Notes: generated from the letters alone by a model not told the origin. 64,000 nucleotides of DNA from Muricauda sp. MAR_2010_75 (GCF_000745185.1 NZ_JQNJ01000001.1:682001-746000); one strand, 5' to 3'; counted from the stretch's first letter, positions 9,771 to 18,933 are shown. Translations and numbers: made by a program.

Positions 9771-11048
9771 ATGAATGAACCCTTGGCAGAACGCATACGT
9801 CCCAAAACATTGGAGGATTACATCAGTCAGCAGCATTTGGTGGGGCCACAAGGTGCTTTGACCAACCAAATACGGAATGGTGTGATTCCTTCTTTGATTT
9901 TCTGGGGTCCTCCCGGAACCGGAAAAACCACCTTGGCCAATATCATTGCCAGTGAGAGCCAACGTCCATTTTACACGTTGAGTGCCATCAGCAGTGGGGT
10001 AAAAGATGTTCGGGAGGTCATTGAAAAGGCGAAACAAAGTGGTGGTCTCTTTACAGCTAAAAATCCCATTTTGTTCATTGATGAAATCCATCGGTTTAGC
10101 AAATCGCAACAAGACTCGTTGTTGGGCGCCGTGGAAAAGGGATGGGTCACTTTAATCGGTGCCACCACTGAAAATCCAAGTTTTGAAGTGATTCCCGCAT
10201 TGTTGTCCAGATGTCAGGTTTATATCTTGAATCCTTTTGGAAAGGAAGATTTAGAGGCACTGCTGAACAGGGCAATAAAGACAGACACGGTGCTGAAGGA
10301 TAAAAAAATCAATCTAAAAGAAACTGAAGCACTTTTACGACTTTCTGGAGGCGACGGACGAAAATTATTGAACATTTTTGAGCTCATCGTCAATTCCGAA
10401 AATACCAAAGAGGTTACCATTACCAATGAGCTGGTATTGAACAAGGTACAAAAGAACACTGTACTCTATGACAAGACCGGGGAGCAGCATTATGACATTA
10501 TTTCTGCCTTTATAAAATCAATCAGGGGTAGCGACCCCAATGCCGCCGTATACTGGTTGGCGCGAATGATCGAGGGCGGGGAAGATGTAAAATTCATTGC
10601 GCGAAGAATGGTGATTTTGGCATCCGAAGATATTGGCAATGCCAATCCAACGGCCCTTGTTTTGGCCAATACTACCTTCCAGGCTGTAAATACCATTGGT
10701 TATCCCGAAGCTCGAATTATTTTAAGTCAGTGTGCCACGTATTTGGCCAGCTCACCCAAAAGCAACGCCAGCTATGCAGCCATAAATGAAGCGCAGCAAA
10801 AAGTGCGGTTGACCGGAGATTTATCCGTACCATTGGCCATCAGAAATGCACCTACTAAATTGATGAAAGATATTGGGTATGGCAAAGGCTACCAATATGC
10901 CCATGAGCACGAAAACAATTTTGCGGATTTTGAATTTCTTCCTGACGAGATTTCGGGCACTGCTTTTTATCGCCCGGGAAATAATCCCAGAGAGAATGCC
11001 ATGCGAGAATTTCTAAAAAAACGCTGGAAGGATAAATATGGATTCTAA
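9771..11048 (+). CDS. rarA: Replication-associated recombination protein A (MgsA/RarA AAA+ ATPase)
   Basis: This clamp-loader-like AAA+ ATPase acts at stalled replication forks. It shows Walker A GPPGTGKTT (46-54), Walker B LFIDEIH (101-107), a sensor block GATTENPSFEV near 130, and the C-terminal MgsA tetramerisation region with DPNAAVYWLARMIEGGED and DIGYGKGYQYAHEHE. At 425 residues it is of the usual length. The start ATG at 9771 follows a 119-base gap from the divergent rhomboid gene. Its stop overlaps the 3' end of the opposing gene at 11045-11893 by four bases. Confidence 0.95.
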   Translation: MNEPLAERIRPKTLEDYISQQHLVGPQGALTNQIRNGVIPSLIFWGPPGTGKTTLANIIASESQRPFYTLSAISSGVKDVREVIEKAKQSGGLFTAKNPILFIDEIHRFSKSQQDSLLGAVEKGWVTLIGATTENPSFEVIPALLSRCQVYILNPFGKEDLEALLNRAIKTDTVLKDKKINLKETEALLRLSGGDGRKLLNIFELIVNSENTKEVTITNELVLNKVQKNTVLYDKTGEQHYDIISAFIKSIRGSDPNAAVYWLARMIEGGEDVKFIARRMVILASEDIGNANPTALVLANTTFQAVNTIGYPEARIILSQCATYLASSPKSNASYAAINEAQQKVRLTGDLSVPLAIRNAPTKLMKDIGYGKGYQYAHEHENNFADFEFLPDEISGTAFYRPGNNPRENAMREFLKKRWKDKYGF

Positions 11049-11893
11049 AACTTGATGTTGAGTTCCTTCGATTTTTTCACTCCCCCTTCAGTATATTCCA
11101 AAAACCATTTTCCATCCTTTTGTAGTACCACACCACTATTTCCTAGATAATCTGTCAAGAACACATTATCCACAGAAGTTGACATAAGCTTCATGACCAC
11201 CTTGGGTGTGTTATCCACCAATTGGTATCCTTCCCCTATGGGTTGGGCATACAACAAACCTGAATTGACCGGCTCTGGCTCCGCTTTTACCTCAGCTTTG
11301 GTAAACGTGGAAGGTTCTGGCTCAACACTTTCATAACTTTGGTTTTCCAAAGTGGCTTCCTGTTTTACAACGGAGGTTTTGGGTGTTTCTTCCAATTTCT
11401 TCACATCATCTTTAAAACTTACCGTAATGGGTTGTTCAACCGTTTCTTTTGCTTCTGATTTTTTAGGCGCATAGGCATAGTCCATTCCATCAAATGAAGT
11501 AAAAGCGTCTTCAAGGGCATCCTTATAGGCTGCAGTGTACTCCTTTATCTTGCTCTTTCCTTCTATGGTCCTAAAAACCTCAATGGATTGACAGTCTTTC
11601 AGTATTACAGTGACCTTTGTGGAAAAAAAAGAGGAGTCATCTAACAAACTGGCCAAAAGACCCAAACATCTGTTGTTTGCCAAATCTTCGGGCAATGCAT
11701 CATCATAAACCGGAGTAAACCCCTTTTGGGTAAAAAGATATTTGACCATGGTGCTGGTCATATATTGATTTTCTTTTTTGAACGTCTCAAATTTTTTGGG
11801 AACGATGATATATTTATACCCGTTCAACTGCCCGCTCATGGTCATGCTCGCCGCTAAAACAAACACCAACGCAAATACTACTCTTTTCTTCAT
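11045..11893 (-). CDS. Secreted protein of unknown function, last gene of the envelope trio
   Basis: A clear Sec signal (MKKRVVFALVFVLAASMTMSGQ) is cleaved to start at a Gln, typical for Bacteroidetes periplasmic proteins. Residues ~25-145 form a compact alpha/beta part (YKYIIVPKKFETFKKENQY, MVKYLFTQKGF), a pattern that recurs in uncharacterised flavobacterial proteins. Residues ~150-225 are a low-complexity Glu/Lys/Pro/Thr linker. The last ~55 residues form a small beta domain (VDNVFLTDYLGNSGVVLQKDG). It follows the beta-barrel gene by 12 bases on the same strand, so the two are likely co-expressed. I do not recognise a named family and assign no activity. Confidence 0.8.
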   Translation of the reverse strand: MKKRVVFALVFVLAASMTMSGQLNGYKYIIVPKKFETFKKENQYMTSTMVKYLFTQKGFTPVYDDALPEDLANNRCLGLLASLLDDSSFFSTKVTVILKDCQSIEVFRTIEGKSKIKEYTAAYKDALEDAFTSFDGMDYAYAPKKSEAKETVEQPITVSFKDDVKKLEETPKTSVVKQEATLENQSYESVEPEPSTFTKAEVKAEPEPVNSGLLYAQPIGEGYQLVDNTPKVVMKLMSTSVDNVFLTDYLGNSGVVLQKDGKWFLEYTEGGVKKSKELNIKF

Positions 11894-11905
11894 ATAGTTG
11901 TTTCC

Positions 11906-13360
11906 TCAATTACCGTTCCAAGATATGATATTAAATCCGAACTGTAAAGAAGCATAATGACTATCGGCAATGTTGCGATAACTCAAAAGATTATCGGCCA
12001 ATACATAAAAATTGATAGGTCCAGCTTGAAAATTAAGCCCTAAACCAATATTAGTGAGCGAATATTTGTCGACGGTATACGTGCCCTTTAAGGCAAGTAC
12101 CCTTCCAAATCGGCGTTGATAGAATCCGGTCAATGCTGCTTGAATGCCACGGGGCCTCTTTATCATGTATAGCTGCCCTCCTACACTGTTCGGGTAAAAA
12201 TCCGAGTTGCTACCCCCTCGACCATTAATAGCACAGCCACAATTATCAAATCCAAGGCCGCCTTCTCCAAAATCGTACCTGATAGACCCATAGGCCTTGA
12301 CAGGTCTGAGGGAAATATAGCTCTCCGTATTTTCTTCATAGGGGAGGGACTCCTCAATATCATCCACCAAATCCTGCCAAAGGTCATTGTTGACGTTGTT
12401 AATGTCCTCCGGTAGAAATACCGTAATCCCTTCGGTACTGGCACTGCCGCGAAGCGTGTAGTTCTGTATGTCTTTGGATTGGTAGATAAAACCAACATCT
12501 AGAACACTTGCGGTTATAGTGGTCTGTGGATTAAGATTATAGCTAAACCCGGCATCGAAACCAAGACCAAGATTTCCACCCAAAAGCACCCGCTTGGCAA
12601 AAAGGGGAGGCAATTCTTCCCGTGCGCTTCGGGTATCGTCATCCAAAATGTCAAAAATTTCCTTGGCACCTGCGGTTCGCAGTTGCATATCGGCCGTAAT
12701 TGTACTCACATAAATATTGTCCTGCCCTTGGGTTGTTCTAAAGGACCCGGAATTTCCTATGGATTGAAATTGGAAAACACTGGAATACAATTTTGCACGA
12801 CCTCCAACAGTAAGCGTATTGCTTATTTTTCGGTTGATTCCAAAATGAAACACGTTTATCATTTCGCCCCTAAGACTTACATCCCCCAAATCAAAATTCC
12901 GTCCAATATTGGCCCCGCCATTGCCCTCAAACCCCAAAATGGCCAAATCCCTGGGCCAATACACAATAATGTCTGTCTCCCCATAAACTCCAAAAGAATA
13001 GTAATCGTCAGGTCTATTTCTACTCCTAAAACCTACATTGAAGCCTTCTATTTGGCTTGTGGTGCTAAAATCGTCTCTGTGGGACATGGCAACCAATACC
13101 CGTTCCCGAACCTTGGTGGTAAAATCTATACCATCATTGGCAAAAAGGTCGTTTACCGTTACACCACTTGTCCCCACTTGAAAAGCCAATCCGGAAATAA
13201 ATGGTATTCCTGTATGCCATTTTTCTGATGTTTTTACCCCTGGATTTACCATCAACGATTGGGGAATCTCATAAAAATCGTAGAGCAGTTGCTTGTTTTG
13301 GGCGCATAGTGATGCACCTCCCAAGAGTGTGATATAAAAGAACAACCGAATTCCTCTCAT
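11906..13360 (-). CDS. DUF5723-like outer membrane beta-barrel protein
   Basis: After a signal peptide ending SLCAQ, the 484-residue protein has alternating aromatic/glycine strand patterns across its whole length and the start LLYDFYEIPQSLMVNPG, which resembles the PorP/SprF-like and DUF5723 barrels of Bacteroidetes. PorP is a type IX secretion component, but there is no second PorP-type partner here, so I do not call it porP. The barrel carries a loop with Cys-Gly-Cys (NCGCAINGRGG), unusual for a barrel. It overlaps the upstream lipoprotein gene by four bases and is followed closely by a secreted protein: three envelope proteins in one transcript. Substrate or partner is unknown. Confidence 0.8.
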   Translation of the reverse strand: MRGIRLFFYITLLGGASLCAQNKQLLYDFYEIPQSLMVNPGVKTSEKWHTGIPFISGLAFQVGTSGVTVNDLFANDGIDFTTKVRERVLVAMSHRDDFSTTSQIEGFNVGFRSRNRPDDYYSFGVYGETDIIVYWPRDLAILGFEGNGGANIGRNFDLGDVSLRGEMINVFHFGINRKISNTLTVGGRAKLYSSVFQFQSIGNSGSFRTTQGQDNIYVSTITADMQLRTAGAKEIFDILDDDTRSAREELPPLFAKRVLLGGNLGLGFDAGFSYNLNPQTTITASVLDVGFIYQSKDIQNYTLRGSASTEGITVFLPEDINNVNNDLWQDLVDDIEESLPYEENTESYISLRPVKAYGSIRYDFGEGGLGFDNCGCAINGRGGSNSDFYPNSVGGQLYMIKRPRGIQAALTGFYQRRFGRVLALKGTYTVDKYSLTNIGLGLNFQAGPINFYVLADNLLSYRNIADSHYASLQFGFNIISWNGN

Positions 13361-13905
13361 TTTAGTCGAAATAAGAATTCAGCAGCCGACCTTAAAATAA
13401 CTTTGGGTTCAGATGCATTGGAAACACTGGTTGTATCACTCTGGTTATTTCCCGAAATGCGAAGACCATCTGTGGCTGCCAGAATATTTAAACTCTTGCC
13501 CGTTGGACCATAGGTGACTTCTCTTGTATAGGTTTCAGGAAGATTGGGGTCGATTTCAAAAAGCTCCACATCAAGGACATTGCCTCCTTGATCCAGAAAT
13601 TCTATGGCAACTTCTAGCCTTTTGCTCGTTGTGTTTTCAATTTCATAGGTTATAGTTCCCTCCAGAAGTCGTTCTGCCACATACTCCTCATTAAAAGCAT
13701 CAAAATTTACGGTTTGATAATAGAATGGTCCTGCGGGAACAGCATTTATGGTTTCCTCATCTGATTCCAAATAAAAGATACTGGATGCCACCGTAGGCGT
13801 GATGGAAAGATCTTCAAACTGATCAAAATCTTGTTCTTCAGAACAGGATAGGAGCACACAAAAAAGTGTAGACCCTGTAAGTAGACGCAGGAACAACCGT
13901 TTCAT
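13357..13905 (-). CDS. Lipoprotein of unknown function, first gene of the envelope trio
   Basis: A lipoprotein signal ends LLSCSEEQDFDQFED; the run of acidic residues after the lipidated Cys resembles the surface-export signal reported for some Bacteroidetes lipoproteins. The remaining ~160 residues are beta-rich, with blocks such as EGTITYEIENTTSKRLEVAI and FLDQGGNVLDV that look like an immunoglobulin-type beta sandwich. Its stop overlaps the start of the beta-barrel gene (ATGA-type, four bases), so translation is probably coupled. It starts 52 bases after the YjjG-like gene. I know of no named family. It may be a partner of the barrel. Confidence 0.8.
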   Translation of the reverse strand: MKRLFLRLLTGSTLFCVLLSCSEEQDFDQFEDLSITPTVASSIFYLESDEETINAVPAGPFYYQTVNFDAFNEEYVAERLLEGTITYEIENTTSKRLEVAIEFLDQGGNVLDVELFEIDPNLPETYTREVTYGPTGKSLNILAATDGLRISGNNQSDTTSVSNASEPKVILRSAAEFLFRLK

Positions 13906-13957
13906 ATCAAGTATTTTCTTTAAAAACAGTAGAAGTGCATCATACCCTACTATAACT

Positions 13958-14647
13958 CTATAAAAAGCTTTTTATTTCAATTAAATTGTTAATGGTAATG
14001 CAATGATCATGTTCGGGTTCGCCATTGGCATTAAAGTGAAGAACCTGCATGCCCATACTCTTTGCCCCAAGAATATCGGCCTCCAGACTATCGCCCACCA
14101 TAATGGTATTTCTTGGGTCTACATTTGCCTTGGTTAGAGCCAGCTCAAAAATATAAGGATGTGGTTTTTTAACGCCTGCCATTTCTGAGTTTATAATTTG
14201 ATCAAAATACCGGTGAATGTTGCTCCCGACCATCTTTTTCTCCTGAACTTCCTGAAACCCATTGGTAATGATATGCAATCGGTATTTTGGTGATAGATAT
14301 TCCAAAGTCTCCACGGCATTGGGCACCAAATGTGTAAATGAGGAAAGATGTTCAATGTATTCATGGGCCAAAATGTGAATGAGATCGTCCTGTACCACCG
14401 CTCCAAGGGTATCAAAAGTGCGCCGTAACCGTTGGAATCGGAGCTCAGCCTTTGTTACCCGGTTTTCCCGATACAATTTCCAATACTCTAGGTTGATGGG
14501 GGCATAAACACCCAAAAAATCTTCCAGTACCACATCCACTGAATTCTTTGTAAGAATCTTTTGGAAAGTGAGGGCAGAGTTCTTTTCAAAATCCCAAAGG
14601 GTGTGGTCTAAATCAAAAAAAATGTCGGTTACAGGGTGTTCAAACAT
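13958..14647 (-). CDS. yjjG: HAD-family phosphatase, YjjG type (non-canonical pyrimidine nucleotidase)
   Basis: The haloacid dehalogenase core is complete: nucleophile motif FFDLDHT with Asp12 and acid/base Asp14, motif II ITNG, motif III Lys in GVKKPHP, and motif IV VGDSLEADI. The helical cap between residues ~20 and 95 and the 229-residue length fit the YjjG group, which dephosphorylates damaged or modified pyrimidine nucleotides. It overlaps the upstream deacetylase-like gene by eight bases. Specificity within the HAD family is an inference. Confidence 0.88.
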   Translation of the reverse strand: MFEHPVTDIFFDLDHTLWDFEKNSALTFQKILTKNSVDVVLEDFLGVYAPINLEYWKLYRENRVTKAELRFQRLRRTFDTLGAVVQDDLIHILAHEYIEHLSSFTHLVPNAVETLEYLSPKYRLHIITNGFQEVQEKKMVGSNIHRYFDQIINSEMAGVKKPHPYIFELALTKANVDPRNTIMVGDSLEADILGAKSMGMQVLHFNANGEPEHDHCITINNLIEIKSFL

Positions 14648-15935
14648 AGTATCGCTTTAAAAAAGATTGATACAACTCCATCCAATCCAACTTGTGTTTA
14701 CTGCCCAAAAGCTCATTGGAAAATACGATGATAAAATCGCCATTTACCTGTTTCACCAACCGATACATGCGGTCCATTTTTTCAAAAATCTCATCTCTTT
14801 TCTTGAAGTTCACCAATGCATAATCGTGCATGGCAAAAGGATGTACTTTCAGGGGTTGCCGTACCTCCATGTTGATGTCATAAAAATGAAATGGCGTGCA
14901 GGTTCCGGCCCTAAAACCGATTTCATGCGTGTATCCCATGGAAAAATCATCGGTGAATTCGGTTTCCACCAAATTCCGATAGGTGGTTGGCACACTGACC
15001 CTATTGTATCTAAGACGGGAGTAACTTACGGGCCTGTTGATCAAATTGCTCAAGCGTTTCTTTTCTTCCTGTAAAACAGATTTGTCCGTAGACGACAAAA
15101 AAGAGGTGCTTAGTGAGACAATGCTGTAATCCGCCACGGATTTTATGAGATACCTAAACTTATTGTTGTTTGGGGAAATGTTCTTGTCGTGCGCGGAATG
15201 TTTGGCAAACTGAAAGAAGAACATGGTCTTGATCGGATACTTCTTATGAATATCCACCAATTCATAGAAATTATCGTAAGGATCTTTCTTAACCCCCAGA
15301 AGCACCAAAAATCGATCGGCAACACTCCTAAATTTAAAATTCCCCAAGTCCAGAAAGAAACCTCCAATGCTTCTTGCCAAACCCCGCATGGCATAAGCGT
15401 GGGAGGTGGTCACATTGATAATGGAGGTAAAATCATACTTCCGTTCCTCATATTCAATATCCGGAAAACGTTCTTTTAGGAAATCCAATAATTTATAAGC
15501 CCATAAATCAACAACCGGAAGCTCCAAAAATTTGTTCTGATAGGCTATGCTTTCTTTCACCGGAAATCGGCCCACACTGTCCTTAACATGGGGCAAATAC
15601 TCTTCATATCGACTTAAAAGAAAGAAACTTGCCGAAAAAATATCGTACGGAACAGTGCTCTTTTCCCCAGAAGCAAAAAAACAGGGAATCCCCTCCCAAT
15701 CCGATACTTTTATGTCCAAATCGTTAATGCCCTGCTCAAACAACAAGTCATTGCTTCGGATAAAGAATTCATTTTGCAGGGGTTGCTTGGAGTAGGTCAT
15801 CTTTGGACCAGAATGCTTGATGAAATCTTCAACCTTGGTTGTAAATGCAATCTCTATTCCCAGTATTTTTTCAAAAATATGCTTTGCCGTATAGGTAAGT
15901 CTATTGGTAACCTTATGGGTAAAGAGTAATAGCAT
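14640..15935 (-). CDS. DUF7033/polysaccharide deacetylase-like protein, probably inactive
   Basis: The 431-residue layout is that of the Bacteroidetes polysaccharide deacetylases with an N-terminal DUF7033-like domain: PYDIFSASFFLLSRYEEYL and the late DFSMGYTHEIGFRAGTCTPF are both conserved. However, the metal-binding places do not fit. Where relatives have an Asp-Ile-Asp-Asn-Ala motif, this protein reads NVTTSHAYA (174-182). The expected His-Pro-Ser-Tyr is SLSTSFL (274-280), and the expected Ser-Arg-Gln-His is SRLRY (306-310). I compare with the family from memory. If right, the deacetylase has lost its metal ligands and may be a binding or structural protein. It follows radC by 13 bases and overlaps the YjjG-like gene. 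Confidence 0.75.
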   Translation of the reverse strand: MLLLFTHKVTNRLTYTAKHIFEKILGIEIAFTTKVEDFIKHSGPKMTYSKQPLQNEFFIRSNDLLFEQGINDLDIKVSDWEGIPCFFASGEKSTVPYDIFSASFFLLSRYEEYLPHVKDSVGRFPVKESIAYQNKFLELPVVDLWAYKLLDFLKERFPDIEYEERKYDFTSIINVTTSHAYAMRGLARSIGGFFLDLGNFKFRSVADRFLVLLGVKKDPYDNFYELVDIHKKYPIKTMFFFQFAKHSAHDKNISPNNNKFRYLIKSVADYSIVSLSTSFLSSTDKSVLQEEKKRLSNLINRPVSYSRLRYNRVSVPTTYRNLVETEFTDDFSMGYTHEIGFRAGTCTPFHFYDINMEVRQPLKVHPFAMHDYALVNFKKRDEIFEKMDRMYRLVKQVNGDFIIVFSNELLGSKHKLDWMELYQSFLKRYYV

Positions 15936-15948
15936 AAAATTGAATCAA

Positions 15949-16647
15949 CTATAGTATTCCTTGATCTGCAAAGCTAAAATAATGGTGTTGTGCCAAAATT
16001 AGGTGATCTAGTATTTTTATATCCAAAGCTTCCGAAGCCTTTTTCAACTTTTGGGTAATCTGCTTGTCTGCAGCACTGGGCTTTAAAGTGCCCGATGGAT
16101 GGTTGTGCGCCAAAATAATGCCCACCGCACCCAAGTCCAAGGCTTGCTTCAGCACCAACCTCACGTCTACCAAGGTCCCGGTAATACCTCCTTTGCTCAA
16201 TTGTGATTTATGAATGACTTTATTGGAGTTGTTTAAATAAACAATCCAAAATTCTTCGTGTTGCAATTCACCCATCAACGGGTAAAGTAATTCAAAAACA
16301 TCCTGACTGGCCGAAACCTTTGTTACTTTTTGGGCTTCTTCCCCTCTTCGGCGTCGCCCCATTTCCAAAGCTGCTGCAATGGTCACGGCCTTGGCCTCCC
16401 CGATACCTTTGAATTTTTTCAACTGATTTACCGAAAGCTTCCCCAATTCGTTCAAATTATGGCCCACTGAGGCCAGAATTCGTTTGGACAGCTCCACTGC
16501 ACTTTCATCCCTGTTCCCGGAACCGATCAAAATGGCGATCAATTCTGCATCGGACAGCACAAAACTTCCTTTTTGCACCAATTTCTCCCTAGGTTTGTCA
16601 TCATCTGCCCAATTTTTGATGGAAAAGGAAACCACTTTTTCTTGCAT
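15949..16647 (-). CDS. radC: RadC family JAB/MPN domain protein
   Basis: RadC proteins combine an N-terminal helix-hairpin-helix region (FKGIGEAKA, 79-87) with a JAMM metalloprotease-like domain. The metal motif is intact: Glu in HEEFWIVYLN (near 132), then HNHPSG with His181 and His183, and Asp194. At 232 residues the length is standard. The true role is uncertain: the original link to DNA repair in E. coli was withdrawn, and the zinc site suggests a peptidase or isopeptidase. It is the first gene of a six-gene minus-strand run that goes on to the envelope trio. Confidence 0.93.
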   Translation of the reverse strand: MQEKVVSFSIKNWADDDKPREKLVQKGSFVLSDAELIAILIGSGNRDESAVELSKRILASVGHNLNELGKLSVNQLKKFKGIGEAKAVTIAAALEMGRRRRGEEAQKVTKVSASQDVFELLYPLMGELQHEEFWIVYLNNSNKVIHKSQLSKGGITGTLVDVRLVLKQALDLGAVGIILAHNHPSGTLKPSAADKQITQKLKKASEALDIKILDHLILAQHHYFSFADQGIL

Positions 16648-16704
16648 GCTTTAAAGATAGGAGATTAAATTTATGTAATTTTCACGGTAAAGAAATCAAG
16701 TTAT

Positions 16705-17154
16705 ATGAAATCCCTATTTGACTCCGAAACCCACACTGAAATTCTAAATAGAATTGATAATCTTTCTGAATCCTCTCAAAGGGAGTGGGGCAAAATGGAG
16801 GTTGGACAAATGCTGCGCCACTGTCAGTTTCCCTTGAAGGTAGCTTTAGGCAAACATACAATAAAAAAACCCAATTTTTTTATGCGATTGCTCTACAAAG
16901 GATTCAAGAAAAGCATGTACAATGACAAACTTTGGAAACGCAATCTACCCACCGCTCCGGGGTTTAAGGTTGAGGACAAAAAAGATTTCAAAGAAGAAAA
17001 AGACAAATTGGTTGCATTGATCAATGATTTCCATGAAGAAAGAACCAAAAAAACAAGGGACCCACATCCTGCATTTGGAGAGTTAACCTATGACCAATGG
17101 GGACAAATGCAGTATAAGCATTTGGACCATCATTTGCGACAGTTTGGAGTTTAA
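16705..17154 (+). CDS. DUF1569 (DinB-like) protein
   Basis: The 149-residue protein has WGKMEVGQMLRHCQFPLKVALG near its start and ends QYKHLDHHLRQFGV, the hallmarks of DUF1569, a four-helix bundle related to DinB/YfiT putative metal-binding proteins. The conserved histidines (in RHCQ and HLDHH) could hold a metal. It is transcribed alone, divergent from radC and converging on the mpl-like gene, with 15 bases between stops. No enzymatic role has been established for the family, and nothing nearby suggests one. Confidence 0.85.
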   Translation: MKSLFDSETHTEILNRIDNLSESSQREWGKMEVGQMLRHCQFPLKVALGKHTIKKPNFFMRLLYKGFKKSMYNDKLWKRNLPTAPGFKVEDKKDFKEEKDKLVALINDFHEERTKKTRDPHPAFGELTYDQWGQMQYKHLDHHLRQFGV

Positions 17155-17169
17155 TCTCTTTGGGCAGGC

Positions 17170-18525
17170 CTATTCAAAAAGTGTCTTGACCCGCTCAAAA
17201 TCCAATCCACCATAATTTCCCGAACTCATCAGCAGCAACGCCGAATTCTCAAAATTTTGTGTAAAAAGGTAGTCTTTAAAGGTTTTAGGGTCTGTAAAAA
17301 TCTTTATATCCGCTCTTTTAAAGGCTTGGGCAATTTGGTCAGCCGTAACTTCTTCCAATCCTTTGATTTTTACCGCATCTGGTGAATAAAAGACCACGGC
17401 TTCCTCGGCTGCATCCAATGCACCCTGGTATTCTTCCAAAAATCCAGCATTTAAACTGCTGTAGGTATGGAGTTCCAAGCAAGCAAGCAGTTTGCGTTCA
17501 GGATATTGTTCTTTTACGGCTTGGGTGGTGGCCATTACCTTGCTGGGTGAATGGGCAAAATCCTTATAAATGACCTTATTTTGGCTTTCGGCAATTTTTT
17601 CCAATCGTTTAGAAGCCCCTTTGAAAGTGGCAATGGCTTCGTAAAAATCAACTTCGTCCACACCCATTTGCTGACATATCCATTTGGCTCCAGCCAGATT
17701 GTTCAGGTTGTGCCTGCCAAAAATTTCAATAGGCATTTCTCCTTCAGGGGTATGCAATAAAGTGGTCCCATTTTCAACACGATATTCCGGGGTATGGTAA
17801 GGAAACTTCCGAATGGTATTTTCTGTGGATTCCACCACTTTGACCAACTCGGCATCCTCCGCATTATAGGTAATACTACCTCCGCTTACAATGCCATCGA
17901 CAAAAATCTGGAACTGCTTCACATAATTTTCAAAGGTTGGAAACACATTGATATGGTCCCAAGCTATCCCACTTAACAAAGCAATATTGGGTTGATAGAG
18001 ATGAAATTTGGGCCTTCGGTCAATAGGAGATGACAAATATTCGTCCCCCTCCAAAACAATGAAATCGTTCTCCTCGGTAAGGTGCACCATGCGGTCAAAA
18101 CCCTCCAATTGGGCACCAACCATATAATCCACTTCAATATCATGGTAATCCAACACATGCAAAATCATGGAAGTGATGGTGGTCTTTCCGTGACTTCCAC
18201 CTATGACCACCCGGGTCTTGTATTTAGATTGTTCGTACAAAAACTCAGGGTAAGAATACGTCTTCAACCCCATTTCCTGAGCTTTTAGCAATTCTGGATT
18301 GTCAGGTTTGGCATGCATACCCAAAATAACCGCATCCAACCGATCATGGATTTTTTCGGGAAACCAGCCAAAATGTTCCGGTAACAGTCCTTTCGCCTCC
18401 AATCTGCTTTTGGAAGGTTCAAAAATAACATCATCACTTCCGGTAATGTGATACCCTTTGTGCTCCAGGGCCAAGGCCAAATTGTGCATGGCACTCCCCC
18501 CAATGGCAATAAAATGAATGTTCAT
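17170..18525 (-). CDS. mpl: Mpl-like UDP-N-acetylmuramate:peptide ligase
   Basis: This is a Mur ligase: MNIHFIAIGGSAMHNLA is the N-terminal nucleotide-binding loop, GGSHGKTT (109-116) the ATP P-loop, and AWDHINVFPTFENYV, HNLNNLAGA and DFAHSPSKV are the downstream Mur motifs. The GMHAKPDNPEL stretch resembles Mpl more than MurC. Mpl joins recycled tripeptide to UDP-MurNAc in peptidoglycan recycling. I start at ATG 18525, since the codon before is a TTG. The 451-residue length is normal. murF lies elsewhere in the window at 57708. MurC cannot be fully excluded. Confidence 0.85.
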   Translation of the reverse strand: MNIHFIAIGGSAMHNLALALEHKGYHITGSDDVIFEPSKSRLEAKGLLPEHFGWFPEKIHDRLDAVILGMHAKPDNPELLKAQEMGLKTYSYPEFLYEQSKYKTRVVIGGSHGKTTITSMILHVLDYHDIEVDYMVGAQLEGFDRMVHLTEENDFIVLEGDEYLSSPIDRRPKFHLYQPNIALLSGIAWDHINVFPTFENYVKQFQIFVDGIVSGGSITYNAEDAELVKVVESTENTIRKFPYHTPEYRVENGTTLLHTPEGEMPIEIFGRHNLNNLAGAKWICQQMGVDEVDFYEAIATFKGASKRLEKIAESQNKVIYKDFAHSPSKVMATTQAVKEQYPERKLLACLELHTYSSLNAGFLEEYQGALDAAEEAVVFYSPDAVKIKGLEEVTADQIAQAFKRADIKIFTDPKTFKDYLFTQNFENSALLLMSSGNYGGLDFERVKTLFE

Positions 18526-18618
18526 CAATCTTGTTTATCATTCAAAAATAGCCAATGGCAAAACCAATCCAAACAAAGAAATCATCTTATTAATTTTTAT
18601 ATTGGGGTAAAATTGAAA

Positions 18619-18933
18619 ATGATGAACCTATCAGAAATCAAATCCAAGGAAATTATGCCCGGTTACCACGGAAAATTGGTACATGGCGAAAGCATGAGTT
18701 GGGTTTTTTGGGACGTGGACCAAGATGCCGAAGTACCCGAACATTTTCATATCCACGAGCAAATCATGCATGTGGTGGAGGGCACTTTTGAACTTACTTT
18801 GGACGGAAAAACAGATACCTATCATCCTGGTGATGTGGTCATTATTCCCTCCAACATGCCCCACCGTGGAAAAGCACTTACCAAATGTAAATTAATGGAC
18901 ATTTTTAGTCCGGTACGAGACGAATATAGATAA
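18619..18933 (+). CDS. Small cupin-domain protein
   Basis: A 104-residue single-domain cupin. The metal-binding motif 1 reads EHFHIHEQIMHVVEG, with the spaced histidines and glutamate, and motif 2 is PGDVVIIPSNMPHRG. The start is the ATG at 18619; longer frames upstream lack any cupin homology. It lies three bases before the SDR gene that follows, so the two are a likely operon. Single cupins are often isomerases, dioxygenases or sugar/ligand binders; the substrate cannot be inferred, though coupling with a reductase-like gene hints at small-molecule metabolism. Confidence 0.88.
   Translation: MMNLSEIKSKEIMPGYHGKLVHGESMSWVFWDVDQDAEVPEHFHIHEQIMHVVEGTFELTLDGKTDTYHPGDVVIIPSNMPHRGKALTKCKLMDIFSPVRDEYR

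Noticed and set aside
9536..9778. 80-codon plus-strand frame before rarA
   Set aside because: It overlaps the rhomboid gene's N-terminus and the rarA promoter region and ends inside rarA; it has no features.
12683..13228. Long open frame (181 codons) on the plus strand
   Set aside because: It is antisense to the DUF5723-like barrel gene, whose signal peptide, strand pattern and gene overlaps are convincing. The plus-strand translation is of low-quality composition.
11906..13360. Calling the DUF5723-like barrel porP/sprF
   Set aside because: The start pattern is similar, but there is no SprB-like or other type IX partner nearby and the Cys-Gly-Cys loop and length are not decisive.
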